DNA from: Halichondria panicea
Lineage: Eukaryota; Porifera; Demospongiae; Suberitida; Halichondriidae
DNA length: 64,000 nucleotides
Assembly: GCF_963675165.1 (NCBI RefSeq)
Contig: NC_087386.1
Span: 3,912,169 to 3,976,168, forward strand
Direction of reading: 5' to 3'
Position 1 is the first letter of the stretch; each line of letters opens with the position of its first letter. Shown here one piece after another: positions 42,557-55,700 of this stretch. A program made the translations under genes and the position numbers. The notes beneath the pieces were generated by a model, which saw only the letters and a list, made by a program, of their open reading frames with translations, did not search any database and was not told the DNA's origin.

Positions 42557-43778
42557 GTTGCTAGAATCCAATAGTTACCCGAGGTACGCATGGGCAGCCA
42601 CAGTATAGTAGTTGTCTGGTTTATTTGTCTGTTTGCGACAAATGAATCTACTCACCTGGGTGCCATGGCGCTGTGTTTACAGTATGGATAGCCTTCACAC
42701 AACAAGTTATTAGTTTTAATAGTGGCAGATTTCGATGTTAAAGCTTCGTTGTCGAATAAAAGCTAAGAAGCTTGAACTTGCATGTTGAGCTAGCTACACT
42801 GTACTGTGGCACTAATACTTACAGCTGAAGTGATCCCGTACCAGGAAAAGGGTCACTAAAGTAGAAAGCTAGAATTGTGACTGGTTTGGGGAGGCTTCTT
42901 TGCTGACTCTGGATATATATGGATCCTAGCACCAAGCCGAAGGAGCCATACTTCTGTAAGACTCCAGGTTTCTTTGCTGTGATCCTCATGTCTCTAAAAG
43001 GTTCAGTATGCCTCTTGAGTTTACTCTGGTTTTGCTAGGCAGCTAGCATACATACACTACTGTACATGCACTGGATTATATCACTCAGTCTCTTCTGGTT
43101 TCTTTATGATCATGTGGTGCACCAGTCGAGGTTTGCACTTTAGTGCTCTAGTTCTAACATGAATGATAGGAAGAGTTATTATGCCTCGGTGCGCATGCGC
43201 AAACGAAGTATACGGTAGCGATAGTGTGTTCGTGTGTGTGTATCTGTGTGTGTCTGTCTGTCTGTGTAGACTGCTACAGCTGCTCAAGGATCAATGAAAT
43301 GCAAGTAAGCGTTTCTATAGGCTTCTAGCCTGGATTTAAATTTGTGGATGTGCAAAATAATGCTTCGTTCTCAAGTTATACCTAGATTTGCTTACTTGGA
43401 ATGCCATGGCAGCCTTTTCAGAAGAGTGCGTAGAAAAACTTGTCCATGGAGTGTTGCTACTCTACTTAGTAGTTAGCTCCACACTAGCCTCCTTCACCGG
43501 CCTTCAGTGAAGTGCAGCCTGGGATCAAAGCTAGCTCTGCACTAGAACGCTAGCTATTGGTAGCTGTAAGAGTGAGAAGAGAGCTGCGAGAAGACTGCTG
43601 CAACGCTCTGCTGATGCAGCCATTCATTTTAGACTTGGACTTTTGGCATCGATCGTTTTTAATAATAATCATGGTCGATCATTACCCACTCTCTGTGATT
43701 CTGGATTCTGCCTGCCATGCAGCAAAATTTATCATCATGATAATTATAATGTGTGTATAAACTATTGCTATATAATAG

Positions 43779-46700
43779 CTAGTAGCTTAGCTTTAACACC
43801 TCCACCGAGGCATCAGCACCCGCCATGCTTTCATTGTACTTAAGCTGTACACACCACACATCTCAATTTGTATACATGCATAAATTATAAGTGCATGTAT
43901 GCCGTCGACCGATTCAGATAAATTATAATAATACATGTATAGAAGAAGTTTGTAAACATACATAATTATACATACCTTGTACTTTGGATCAAAGCTGACC
44001 ACAATATTCACATCTTTGTATTCCACTGGTTTGGACATGAACTCGAAGATGGCATGTTGAGAGGACTTCCATCCTTCCGTCAGAATTCTTCTCTCAATCA
44101 CAGTGAATCGTCTGTGAAATGAGCACGTGCATGCAGTTTCGTATATACTTTAAACTGAGTCAAAAAGTCATGTCACGAGCTAGTAACCTAAATATAGAAA
44201 ACGTGTCAGTAATAACTTACCTATCAGTAACAAGAACAAACTTTGGTGGGCTTTTCGAAATCTCTACATGCCCAAAATAGAAATCAGTTTCGACGTAATT
44301 GCCTTCATCAAGCCCCTATACAAAAAGACATCTGTTCACGTACGTTCAGTGTATACACGTAATAAAACATTAATGACATGCACATACTGGCACTACAATT
44401 ATAATTATAATTATATACTTAAACATTCTTATACCACAAGTAAAGCTGTTCCTATTGCTTTATGCGGAGAGAAGGGCGTCACAACCTGCAAGAGTACGAT
44501 ATAGTTACATCATTATAACAAGTGAAATTCGTTAACAGAAGCAAAAGTGTTAACGTATAAACGGCTCATATACATGTACATGTAGGTAATAAATTTAGTA
44601 TGTATGTATTTTATGGCTAACTTACAGCATTCCTCCCTATAAATCTTGGTGGTCGTATATCTGTGATCTCGAAGTTACCAATCTGTGTTTTCCTGTATAG
44701 TGTAGACAATCAGTTAAATGCAGCGACTATATATCATTTTACCTTGTGACAAAGTTAAGTGTTCCACTGGCCAGATCCACAAGCCCGCCTGTGGGCCTGG
44801 TGATTAGTCCCACCAGACCACGTCCAGTGCCTTTCAATAAGCCAACGGCCCCTTCTTTCTGAAGCCCTGAAGGACAAAGAGTTTTAACAACATGTTGTGA
44901 GGAGGTGACTATTCACCTTTGACGGGTTGAGTCACCACTCCGGTTATACCTTCAAACAAATTCTGTGTGATTGTACTCTTAACTGCAACTGCATGAGCTT
45001 ATGACCAACTAACCTTAGCAAAGCCTCCCAACTTGCTTCCTATTTTGGGTGGTTTTGCTTTCTGCTGTTGCCTCTTGTTGATGAATTCGTTGTCAAAGGT
45101 GAGTTTAGCAAATACATCTCCCACAGCACCAGTGATGCGAGCACTTGCTCCTGTGATGCCACCTACAAGGAAAAGAATGTTTGAAGCTCTTAATTTTGAA
45201 ACATCAAGGCATACAATTATTTACCTACTACTCCAGCACCAAAGAAGCTTCTCAGACCCAGGCCGAGACCTTCAAAGAATTCTTCTGGACCAAGGACACT
45301 TCCCTAAAAACAAACACTCACACTAGTCACATATCCATGCATGCATTTAGAACACATGCACACCTGACAACCAGATGTATGAAATTATACATGTATATTG
45401 ATCAGTAAAGCATACAGTAATAAACGAAACTCCCACTATAAACTGAAACAAAATAACACAATCGTAGATTTGTAAGCCTAAAATCTACCGATACATGTAC
45501 ATAGAAATTATTAAATACCGTAATACTACTACTAGAATGTTTTGCGAGCATCAAACATTTGTGAACTTTGCGAGGGTTGATCAATTCGCAACAATAAAAT
45601 TCGAAAAACCTAAATAATACACACGATCCTTGCCAGAATGCAATAGTTAGATCGCAAAGGGTCAAATTTTCTGCTGATTTGGCTCATTCGCAAAGGTTTT
45701 TCACCCGCAAAATATTCTAGTAATACGGTAGATTATACACCTACATAGAAAGAGAGTACCGTATATGCTCGATCAGAGGCCGCTCTTGTATAAAGGCCGC
45801 ACTCAAATAATAGCCTCCCTTGCGAAACATTTAGTAGCCGCTCTCAAATAGTAGTCTCAGTGAACTTTGACTCTAGCATTTCTGCACGTGGCAGCCAAAA
45901 CAAATTATTAATACTAGCAGCTAGCTGTACGTAGCTACTAGGTACAGGTAACAGCTTTTTAGTGCTTCACAAAGACTTTTTCATGGCAGAGTTCAAGTTT
46001 ATGCAGGTGAAAATAACTTTTGATGACAAATTAAAGGTTGTTGAATTAGCTGGAGCTAATAAACGCCGTTCTTGAACAGTGGCCTCTCTTGAATTGTAGC
46101 CTCTTCTTCCAAACATTTAGTAGCCGCGGCTCCTGATCAAGCATATACGGTACTATATACATGTACTTTATACCTTGATAGGTTCATAGAAGAGGTCGAT
46201 GGCACCATCCACAACACCCCTCACCACAGACACTGGATTACCGAGCACATCCAAGCCAAAAATGAGAGTGTGCAGTTGAAAGAGGAGCTGGTTACGATAG
46301 TGCTTCAGGAGAAGATTGGTCAGCCCACGACCAGTTTGGGGTTGGTACTCAAGATGAAAGACACTAAATCTGTAATGAAGTGTGCGTGCATGTTCATCAT
46401 GCTTTGATGCGAGCCAACAATTGAACACGTTTATGAGGGACAGTCTAAACAGTAATTGCAAATACATGTAACTAGAATTTCTACATATACATGTATAGAT
46501 AACTACACTGGAACAACAGTGAAAGCAAAAGGCATTCAAAAAGCATGCAATAGCAATGCGCTTTGAATGCTATACGCACTTCATTTCAGTTTCTTGGACA
46601 GAGGTAAGAATGACTCCAATAGAGTGGAGAAAAAGCTCAAGGAACCTGTCTCCAGTAGTGATTTCGTTCTCAGCCTTGTTCTGACCCACACTGCGGATGT

Positions 46701-49700
46701 TAAAACTCAGGGACACCTGTATAGACGAAAAGTAAGTTACAACCATCACAGTACAGTTTGCTAATCCTGTATGCACAAGCATTGTGCAGACATCAATCAT
46801 AATTGTAAGACCTTTATAGGAGCCAAGTGTAGAACATCAAAGAAGCTCCTGCTTATATTGAAATCCTCTGCAAGCTAAAAATTATGAAAAGAGACGAGTA
46901 ATGTATAGAGTCACTACTTTCCCTATGCAGCTACCTGTATATTGACAACTCACCTCAGGTACTACAGTTTCCTTAAGAGACTTTCCCACGTACTCAATAT
47001 CACCTTCGACATACTCAGCCTGTAATTGTGAATTACAAAATGGAAATGCAAATCACACCAACAGCTATACTGACACTGAAGATTTTTCTCATATACAACA
47101 TTTAGTATACATGTACATACTTGGAAAAGTGGATCACTTCCATTCAGAGCGAAGAATTCAACGAGAGAGAGAATGAATCCCAGATCCACATTCACTGCCA
47201 TTTTTTGAATCAGCACATGAACGTACCTGCATGTACATAACATTTTACACATGTATGACAGTTATTACATGTACCGTATTTACTAGAATGTTTTGCGAGT
47301 ATCAACATAATTATGCGAAATTTGATCAATTCGCAACAATAAAATCGCAAAACCTAAATTAGTACTAGTAAATACACACGATCCTTGCAATAGTTAGCTC
47401 GCAAAGGGTCAATTTTTCTGCTGATTTGGCTCATTCGCAAAGGTTTTTTATCCGCAAAATATTCTAGTAATACGGTACATGTACATCAAGTGTGCACAAT
47501 TGTGCACACAAACAGTATCATGTCAATTAATCTCAGTATATACACTGATCAAGCTTACTTAAAGTGGTATCCATTTGATTGGTCATTCTTCCTCAAGATA
47601 ATACTGGCTTCAATGAAAGGCTTGGGCTCTAAGATGATAAAACACAATTAAATACACTGAACGCAAAAGAGAGAATCCTTCACAAACATGCACATAATAA
47701 TTATTTATGATCAATGGTAAACAGATATGCGTCCTCTAAAGAATAGAGGAACAATTGTAACAAAGCTCACCGGTTGTCGAGGCAACAGTCGGGGGTGGTG
47801 GTAGGGGGTACAGCACTTGTGGGTACACAGAAAATGGCAGCTGGTTATCCATCTGCATACATTAATTTGTATAAAATAATCTGCAACACCAAAAAGTAAA
47901 ACAAAAGACATAAAATTGTGGCTACCTGAACATAGCCAATCTTCGCATGCACAGAGTAGTCTTTCTCTGAGAGCGAGAACTTGACAAAAAGCCCATCATG
48001 ATTGGTTCTTCTCAGCTTGCCTTTGATCGGACTGTACATCTCCATGGTCTCCATGTTTACCTGGATACAAAAATGTCAAAATACGCTAGATTTACGTTTT
48101 TACAAAGAATGATACACTGTACACATACAGTCAGGTGAAAAATCATGGTGTAGGCCGTTAGTAGCATTTAACATTAACTTTTCTGTTTCGTATAATAGAC
48201 CTGACCATTCTACTGATTTTCTGGCTATGTTTATTATTGTACGCTAGCTCTAGCTGTATTATTACCGTCAGGTTTTTCTGTTTAATGTCCATCTCTTTTG
48301 CTTGATATGCCTGTTCTAGTATTTCAATGAGAGAAGTGTTGACAGTTTTCCACCGTCCCTTGCCCTTGTCGATCTGCCATATGAACCCTGACCTGTAAAA
48401 GCAGAGTCAATGTGTGATTATTATAGTTGATAGGGGAGAAGGAAACACTACTGGACATGCAAAAGCAATGTATTACCGAGGGTCTTTTCAAGATACACGT
48501 ACGTATACTAAGGGATTTGCTTTGGTTGAGCTTTATTATTACAATTACATGTGTATGCTTTCTAGCTCATACTCACTGAGTGATAGCAATGTATGCCAGT
48601 TCCCTTCTCTTGTCATTGTCAACCAGAGAGAGGCCGATGGATCTGAAGGACAAGGAAGCCTCGAACAATGGTACTGAGTAAGAGTTCTCTGCTCTGATAC
48701 GCTCCAGCACACCCTCATCGGGGGTGAAAATGATGACTCTCTGGAGGCCGTCAATAAACGACTTCCAATAGCCCCTGAATAAAACACATTGATATAAACA
48801 TGCCCGACAAGTCATAGCTAGATTCAGCAAAAGCTCAATTTTCAAAAGCTCAATTTCAAGGCATCTAAATTAATGTTGGCAATAATATTTAAGGGATCTT
48901 AAATTATGATGCTCTTTTTAAAGAAAACACATTCACTCCTATATTGTACAGTCATGTATCCACTCTATCGGCCTTCTCTCTCCATAAGCTTCCTGTGTTG
49001 ACTACCTACCTGTTTGCCCCTCTGCCCCCTTGGAGAGAAGCACTGCTGGACGAGCTGAATGAGCTGAACACGCTGCTGCTATCAATGGAGCCAGTGTCTT
49101 CTTCATCGTCTTGCGGGGAGACCAGCTGCTCGGAGAGGTTCTCGTCTATATCTATCCACGCGTCCCCTACACCTGTAATATACATTGTAAGTTAAAGCAT
49201 AAAGTTAAAGCATAAAGCTAGGCACTACTATGATTATTCGACTACTATGATTATTCGACTAGCCCAATGCAAGGCAACATAAAATTAATAAGAACTTGTT
49301 ATCATGACCAGCCAAAAAGTGCCAAACTTTTGAGATTTATGAATCACAGGATTCTTTAAAGCGATGTAACTAACAATGTATAAGCAAATAGATACATTAA
49401 GTTATGTGCAATCGTCTCACAGGCGATACCTTTAACAGGTGGCGGGGTAGTGGCACTTGACAGTGACTGCTTACTTCCCTTCCTGAATATTCCAGAGGTG
49501 ATGCTGCTAGTGGAAGCTTGGCCAAGGAACTTGAAGTTGTAAGATTGCTGGGAGTCCTGTACACGTGCAACAAATGGAACACGATTGTAGCAAGATTGTA
49601 GTTAATACAACACACACGATTTTTACTGCAAAAACATGTACAAGAGTATTTGCAACATTGCTAAATAATTATTATGTGCAGCCACATTAATCATGTATAC

Positions 49701-52700
49701 GGTACTCTAAGTGTAGTGCTTATATACTAACATTGGAATACATGGCTGATATATGTTAAACAATAACTATGGACTACGACGGAACGTTGAAAAGCATAAT
49801 TATGTGTAATACTGCATGGTCTTTGATATACATGGATGTACGTCTGTACACATGTACCTTGTTAACATCGATGGGCTTGCAGTTGGTGACCTTGGCTACT
49901 CCTGGAAAGTTCCATCTGATGGCCTTCTTACCTGAAGGGTCATCCCAAGTGAAGTACATCATCTCTCTCGGCTGAAGAGTGTGCACTATGGCCAGGGGAC
50001 TCCTGTATGAGATGGAAATACACACTACAGTAAATACCAATCACATGAGTAAAATTGAGCACAATAATGTACCGGTACGTACTTTGTGTCTTGTTTAAAC
50101 TGAAGAGTGATGTCAGTGAAGTGATTGATGATCTGCACTGGGACACAGCCGGGATAGTAGGGGCTGAAGGTAACCACAGTGGCAGATTCTGACTCCTGCA
50201 CCTCCAGACACAGGGCAGACACCTAATGGATAAACCAGTTCACAGATACATGTACATCATTATGTGTCATAACAAAAAGCATGCATGGGCCCCATTGAGT
50301 CCACTACCTACACATGTAAGAATTTGAGGGCATGAAGCTCTATAGTACATGCATGTATGTGTAAACTATACGACAGCATACATGTACATGTAAAATGTGT
50401 GCAACATGTGTGTGGCCAACATGATAGCCACGTACCTCACTGTTTCTAGTGTATTCTATGACTGTGAAGTCGGAACACTGATAATTGAAGGGGGCAGAGC
50501 AAGCCTCCCCCTTTTCACTGTTGGCCACCACGGCGACCAACTTATTGTTGGAGGTAAGGGGCCAGAAGGGAATGACCTCCTCAGGAGGTATGGTGGTCTT
50601 ATTTGCGGGGGTGCTCTCCTCGTACACTTGCAGTGAGACCTATACAGGATGAATTATTACGTGAAACTATAAAATATTAATGTATAGTGTACGTATTAAT
50701 TGCAGTCTTTACTTAATGTACTGTACATGATAAAAGAATAGATGCATGTACAATACCTTTGTCTCATTCACGAGTAGGTAGTAGGGAGTCACAATGACCA
50801 ACTTGGTGAGAGTGAACTGGGATAGCCGGATCTCAACCCCAAACTGTGTGCATGGGACGAGATGACAACGGGTCATAATTATTTGCGAGGGATAAACACA
50901 ACCACGACAAAGGTCTACCTTGCATATATAATTAAGCCGCACCGACATTATAAGTAGTACCTTATAGTTCTGATCTCCCAGTTTGCTAGAGAAATTTCCA
51001 CTACTGCCAATGGCGTTCAAAGAGAAGTACTTGGAGGGCTCTGTCTGACTACTATTGGCCGTGACAGCACACAGTTGGATCTACATGAAACATTTGACAG
51101 GATTTCGGAAATTCTCTAGTCACGAAATAAATAAGACTTCCAACCTTATAGAGCACGTTCACAATTTATACCAACCTTGTTCTTTTTGTTGCTTGTGGAC
51201 AAGAGGACAATCTCATTGCCTACTGGGTGATTAGTGGAGGCCTTGTCTCCTTCCTAAGTTGAAAAATCAAGTATACTTGAATTCATAAATGAGATATAAT
51301 TATATAATATAATATAATACTATGCTGAAAAGTCTAGGTACCTTGTAGATTAGAATGAGGTCTGTCTTGTTGACCATCCAGAAGGGACAGAACACTCCCA
51401 GCTTAAGGTACGACTCATCCTCAATATGTACAGTTAACTCCTATAAAACAGACAGTATGCATAATAATTATATTGTAGATACAATGTGTTTGGCAGACTA
51501 GAGGCAATTATACATACATGTATGTAAAAGACTAAGTCCGTAAATGTTAGCACACTCTGAAACCATACCACAAATCGAATAGTAGTTTTTAGCCTACACG
51601 ACTGTTGGAGAACACATGCACATTAAGATACCTGCATGTATATTATAATATATATACCTTCCACAGTTATTGACCTACACATGCACTGTACGCAGGAGTG
51701 CACCCAGGATAATGGGTCAGGGGGGCAAATAGGGAATAATTATAAACTACATATTAGGGGGGACGAAGCTCCCTGTATGCTAAAGTAGGGGGTCCGGATA
51801 TTTGAGGGCCTTAGATCACTTGTGGAACAATTTCAGCTCACTGACAATGCCACAAGTCATCATAATTATAGCAGTAACCAAATTACCCCCCTCCCCCCCT
51901 CCCCCTAAATGCAGCCCGGACATGGCTACACACTAACTCTCACCACACATGTGTCCTTGTCAGAAACGTAGAAGTTGATGTAACTGGACTGACGCTTCAA
52001 CATAAACTTCCCTTGGAGACTGGAGCCTTTTTTCTACACAAAGTAAACGTGTGTGTATCATAATTATTGTGTTGTGCATCATATTGTAACGGTTGCATGG
52101 GGACTAGAGCATCAACTATCCAAACCAACATTAGCACGCACAAATCAGCCATTATGCAATTCATGTAGTCATAAAAGAACAGTCACAGTAACTGTACATA
52201 ATTATGTTTCTCTTACTCAACCGACTCACCCTGTTGACCATGGCCGACATCTCCTGCTCCTTGTCCAGGTTGATATAGTGCATGTGATCACTCTTTCCAG
52301 GCTCAATACAGTGAGAGGGGTAGTCCTGAAAAACACATTATCCAACAAATATACACTCGTCATTGAATAAAAGTAAAGTACTACATGTACCTAACTATAA
52401 ATTCATATACATGTGCTTAAAAACTGTAACACGTACGTACTTACAGACACATACATGACAATATGAACTGTACATGTACAATAACCTACATGTATCTACT
52501 CGTTCACTATGATGTAATACAACTAACAAGATAGAGGTCAAAGGGCAGGAGGTTATGAACTACGAGAGGAGGATGTAGATGGAAGATGTGATGAGCAAAA
52601 TCATCCTGTGGCAATTGCCTCTTGATCTTATAACACTCCTCAGTGCGGTTCACACGGATGTAGTACGGGTCAGACGAGGAGAGGACACACTTGAGGTTAA

Positions 52701-52757
52701 CCTTGTCTCCATGTTTAGACTTCTTCCAGGAAAGAGGTGGACCCTGAGACTGAAACC

Positions 52758-52791
<34 letters not shown>

Positions 52792-55700
52792 GGGGGGGGG
52801 GGTGGTGGATGAGATTGTAGTCATCTCAAAACTGACAAAGGACAGATGCACACATAGTATCACTGAAGAAGTCAATAGCTTAAGCACACAGAAGTACGTG
52901 TAAAATAATTTTATAAAAACACGTGTGAGGTTATGAACTACATGTACGAGAGGAGGAACTAAAGAGTAAAGAGATCAATGGAAACAAAATAAGACCAAAA
53001 TTCAAAACTAGGATCGTAGCCACCAATAAGCTGATCCTAAATTCCCGAGGCTCACCTGGGTTGGTTGGTGTATATTTTAGTGAATCACACTACAGTACTA
53101 CATGTACATGCATTCTACTCTAGTATAGTGTCGTATGGCGGCCTGTCTTTACGTACATGTACATGTATATCAAACACCAACCCGGCTCACCCGAATCCTG
53201 ATGGTCTGACGTAATACTCTGAGTTGGCTGCACGATGGAGGGGCACCGAGAATGTGTCGTTGGGTTTGAGTACTTTCAGCACTTTGGATGAACTCTCACC
53301 GTTGTCAGGGTTGACTAGCAACACATCTACAGCTATTAGCAGCTGATTATTGAACTGCAGATTGAAATTATGTAATAGCACAGTAGTGAGTATTCAGCTT
53401 AGCATAATTATATGTATTATACATGTACCACTGTACACATGCACTCTGTACTCTAAACCCCACATATCGACTGTGTGCATATTACTAACCTGAACAGAGG
53501 ACCTGGCAGTGATAGTTTTCTTCTCTCCTGTTACAGCGACCTCAATAACTAACCCATACGTAGTCAAGGAACTAAATTCCTGAATGGAGGACATCAAAGT
53601 GAATAGCAAGAGCATGAAGTATATGTACGTATAACAATAATTTCTTACTGTTTTAGGGATGAGAGTATAGTAAAACTCTCCTGGATTGTCGAGAGCAATG
53701 TTCTTGATGGGACGAAACTTGTTTCCAACCTGAAATGAAAATGTATCATAACATTGTTAATTTGATGATAAACAACTCGAAACCAGGCAGTGGTAAAGGT
53801 CATCATAATATTTTAATTTAATGGTGTGGGTAACCATTTTCAAAACTATATAATAGGAACAGCCTCCGAGTCAATAAGCCACCCACACGCCCACTCACAG
53901 AGATATCAACAGCTGGAGTCTCACGCTTCCTCTGGGTGACAAGAGAGGCATACGATCTCTTCCTTACATTTTTCTTGAAGTGCACATCCACACTCTCACC
54001 ACAATTCAGCTTAGAGAACTCTGCCCTCTCTCGAAACTGTGACAGTACAACATACACGTACATTTAATGGTCGATATTATAGTCAAAAGTGTTGTTTTAG
54101 AGATACTTATCCTGTTCTTTTTACATGTACATTCATAGGCTTATGGTTATAGAAACTATAAGCAACATGATGGAACGTTTCATGGGAACTGCATACCTTC
54201 AATGTTGGGCCTGGTTGTACAAACAGCACAACGTCTTCACCAAGCTGCAAAGAAGGGAAAATTGGATTTAAATGTACGATGAACACTTTCACAATTGCAA
54301 AATATTATATTGCTCAAACATTGTACTTTTATTTGACAACCCACTTACAAGTGAACTGTAGAAGAATATGCATGCAGGAGTTAGCTTCCAACTCAACACC
54401 TACCTTGTTGACCAGCGTGAATGGAGCCCCAGTCAGCGAGTCCACATTGACACTTCCCTGGACCTGCTTTCCATACTCCCTGGAGCACGACTACACACAC
54501 ACACACACAGATGGTGCATAAATGACAAACAACCATCACAACTTCAAATGTATAGGGTACGAGAAAGCCAGAGGATGTATACGATATAAAAGTAACATTA
54601 TTGCATGCATGAAATATGTTTAGGATTCTACAAGGCTGAAAATATACGGTATTATACATACTTCTACTAGAGTTTTGATGAGTTGTAAAGATGTCTTAGT
54701 GAGAGTGACTTGGAGTGGCAACACGGATGCCAGCTCCAGTGAGAACTGAGGCTTCTCTTCCGGGGCATCGCCAGCAACACTCACTTCAAGGCCACTGGAA
54801 GACTTCTTATCCATCTACAAATATAATACATAAACTAAAAGAGTCAATTTCTGTCAGTTGTACAGTACGCACACAGTTTATGAACACAACTACATTTAGA
54901 TATCGAGCTCTGAACGACTTTAGTAGACCATCGATACATACTGATCAGACCAGCTCGTAAGTTTAAAATACATGTACAGGTGTACTGTATGTACACGCAT
55001 GTACATGTACGTACATGTACTCCCTACACCATCCAGTCAGCAGAGTTTGAATTTTGAATGCAAATATTTTTTTCTGCATATATAGACACGTACATGTTAA
55101 TGCTTCAACATTATTTTATCTACAATGTATGTTGTTGACATCCATCTCATCACATGGGCTCACCTTGACGCTGAGGTCCCAGAGCCTCTGCTTGCCCTCA
55201 TTGTCTGTCTCGAGTGGCTCGATGAGTGGCTCCCACACGGACACCATCTGATTGTAGTAGGACGCCTCACACTGTAGATCACCAGCCAGGGAAAGCTGCA
55301 GAAGGAAACTAAGTAAGTCAAGTACATTGACGAAAACAACACGAAGTTATGCACATGTACGTACACTGAAAAAACCCATGTATTATTTTGTGACATTTTA
55401 GGGGTATACATACATGTAGATCAGAAACCTAATTCCAGTTGAAACATTGATCCTCTCTAGCCACCTACTTACCTCCCCAGTCCATTCGAAGAGTTGCAGT
55501 ACAGCGGAGACTGTCAGTGCAAGCACCGGGTAACCAGGGGAATTTTCCACACTCTCACTCTCCAGGTACACCTCCACTGACTCTATGGTCACAGTTAACT
55601 GTGCGTGAGGAGGGAAGAGTTAATGTATTGTTTGGGTGCGAAAGGCAAAACTCACAATGCAATTATAGTATCTAAACGCCAATACTCACCACTTCTTCCT

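Larger units (their letters stand above)
40880..43778. other. Noncoding spacer with small repeats
   Basis: No gene found downstream of the VPS13 stop. Two direct copies of CTTGGCTTATGACGTAATTT lie at 41137-41185, each with an ATF/CREB-like TGACGTAA. A CCA/CTACCA microsatellite runs from 41561 to 41625. At 42326-42424 TAACGCCATG faces CATGGCGTTA. The short open frames at 43557-43843 have no recognisable content. Confidence 0.4.
43779..49556 (-). other. VPS13: VPS13 block 3: APT1/ATG2_C-like region and C-terminal PH-like end, exons 38-58
   Basis: Exons (complement): 49430-49556, 49010-49172, 48577-48774, 48266-48392, 47926-48060, 47771-47852, 47559-47628, 47121-47226, 46954-47019, 46812-46874, 46580-46716, 46174-46369, 45225-45303, 45014-45162, 44917-44962, 44743-44866, 44626-44692, 44435-44485, 44221-44315, 43976-44111, 43779-43844. 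The first two are Ser-rich linkers. KPFIEASIILRKND and LIQKMAVNVDLGFILSLVEF match the APT1-like part. LDVLGNPVSV to LVDLASG is the amphipathic ATG2_C-like region that touches lipid droplets and mitochondria. TDFYFGHVEISKSP onward is PH-like. The last 21-codon exon (LKYNESMAGADASVEVLKLS) fits the phase but has a weak acceptor, so it is the least certain. Confidence 0.8.

Noticed and set aside
52766-52800. GT/G run as a functional Z-DNA or splicing element
   Set aside because: It is an ordinary intronic microsatellite; similar runs occur at 7923, 54494 and 62553.
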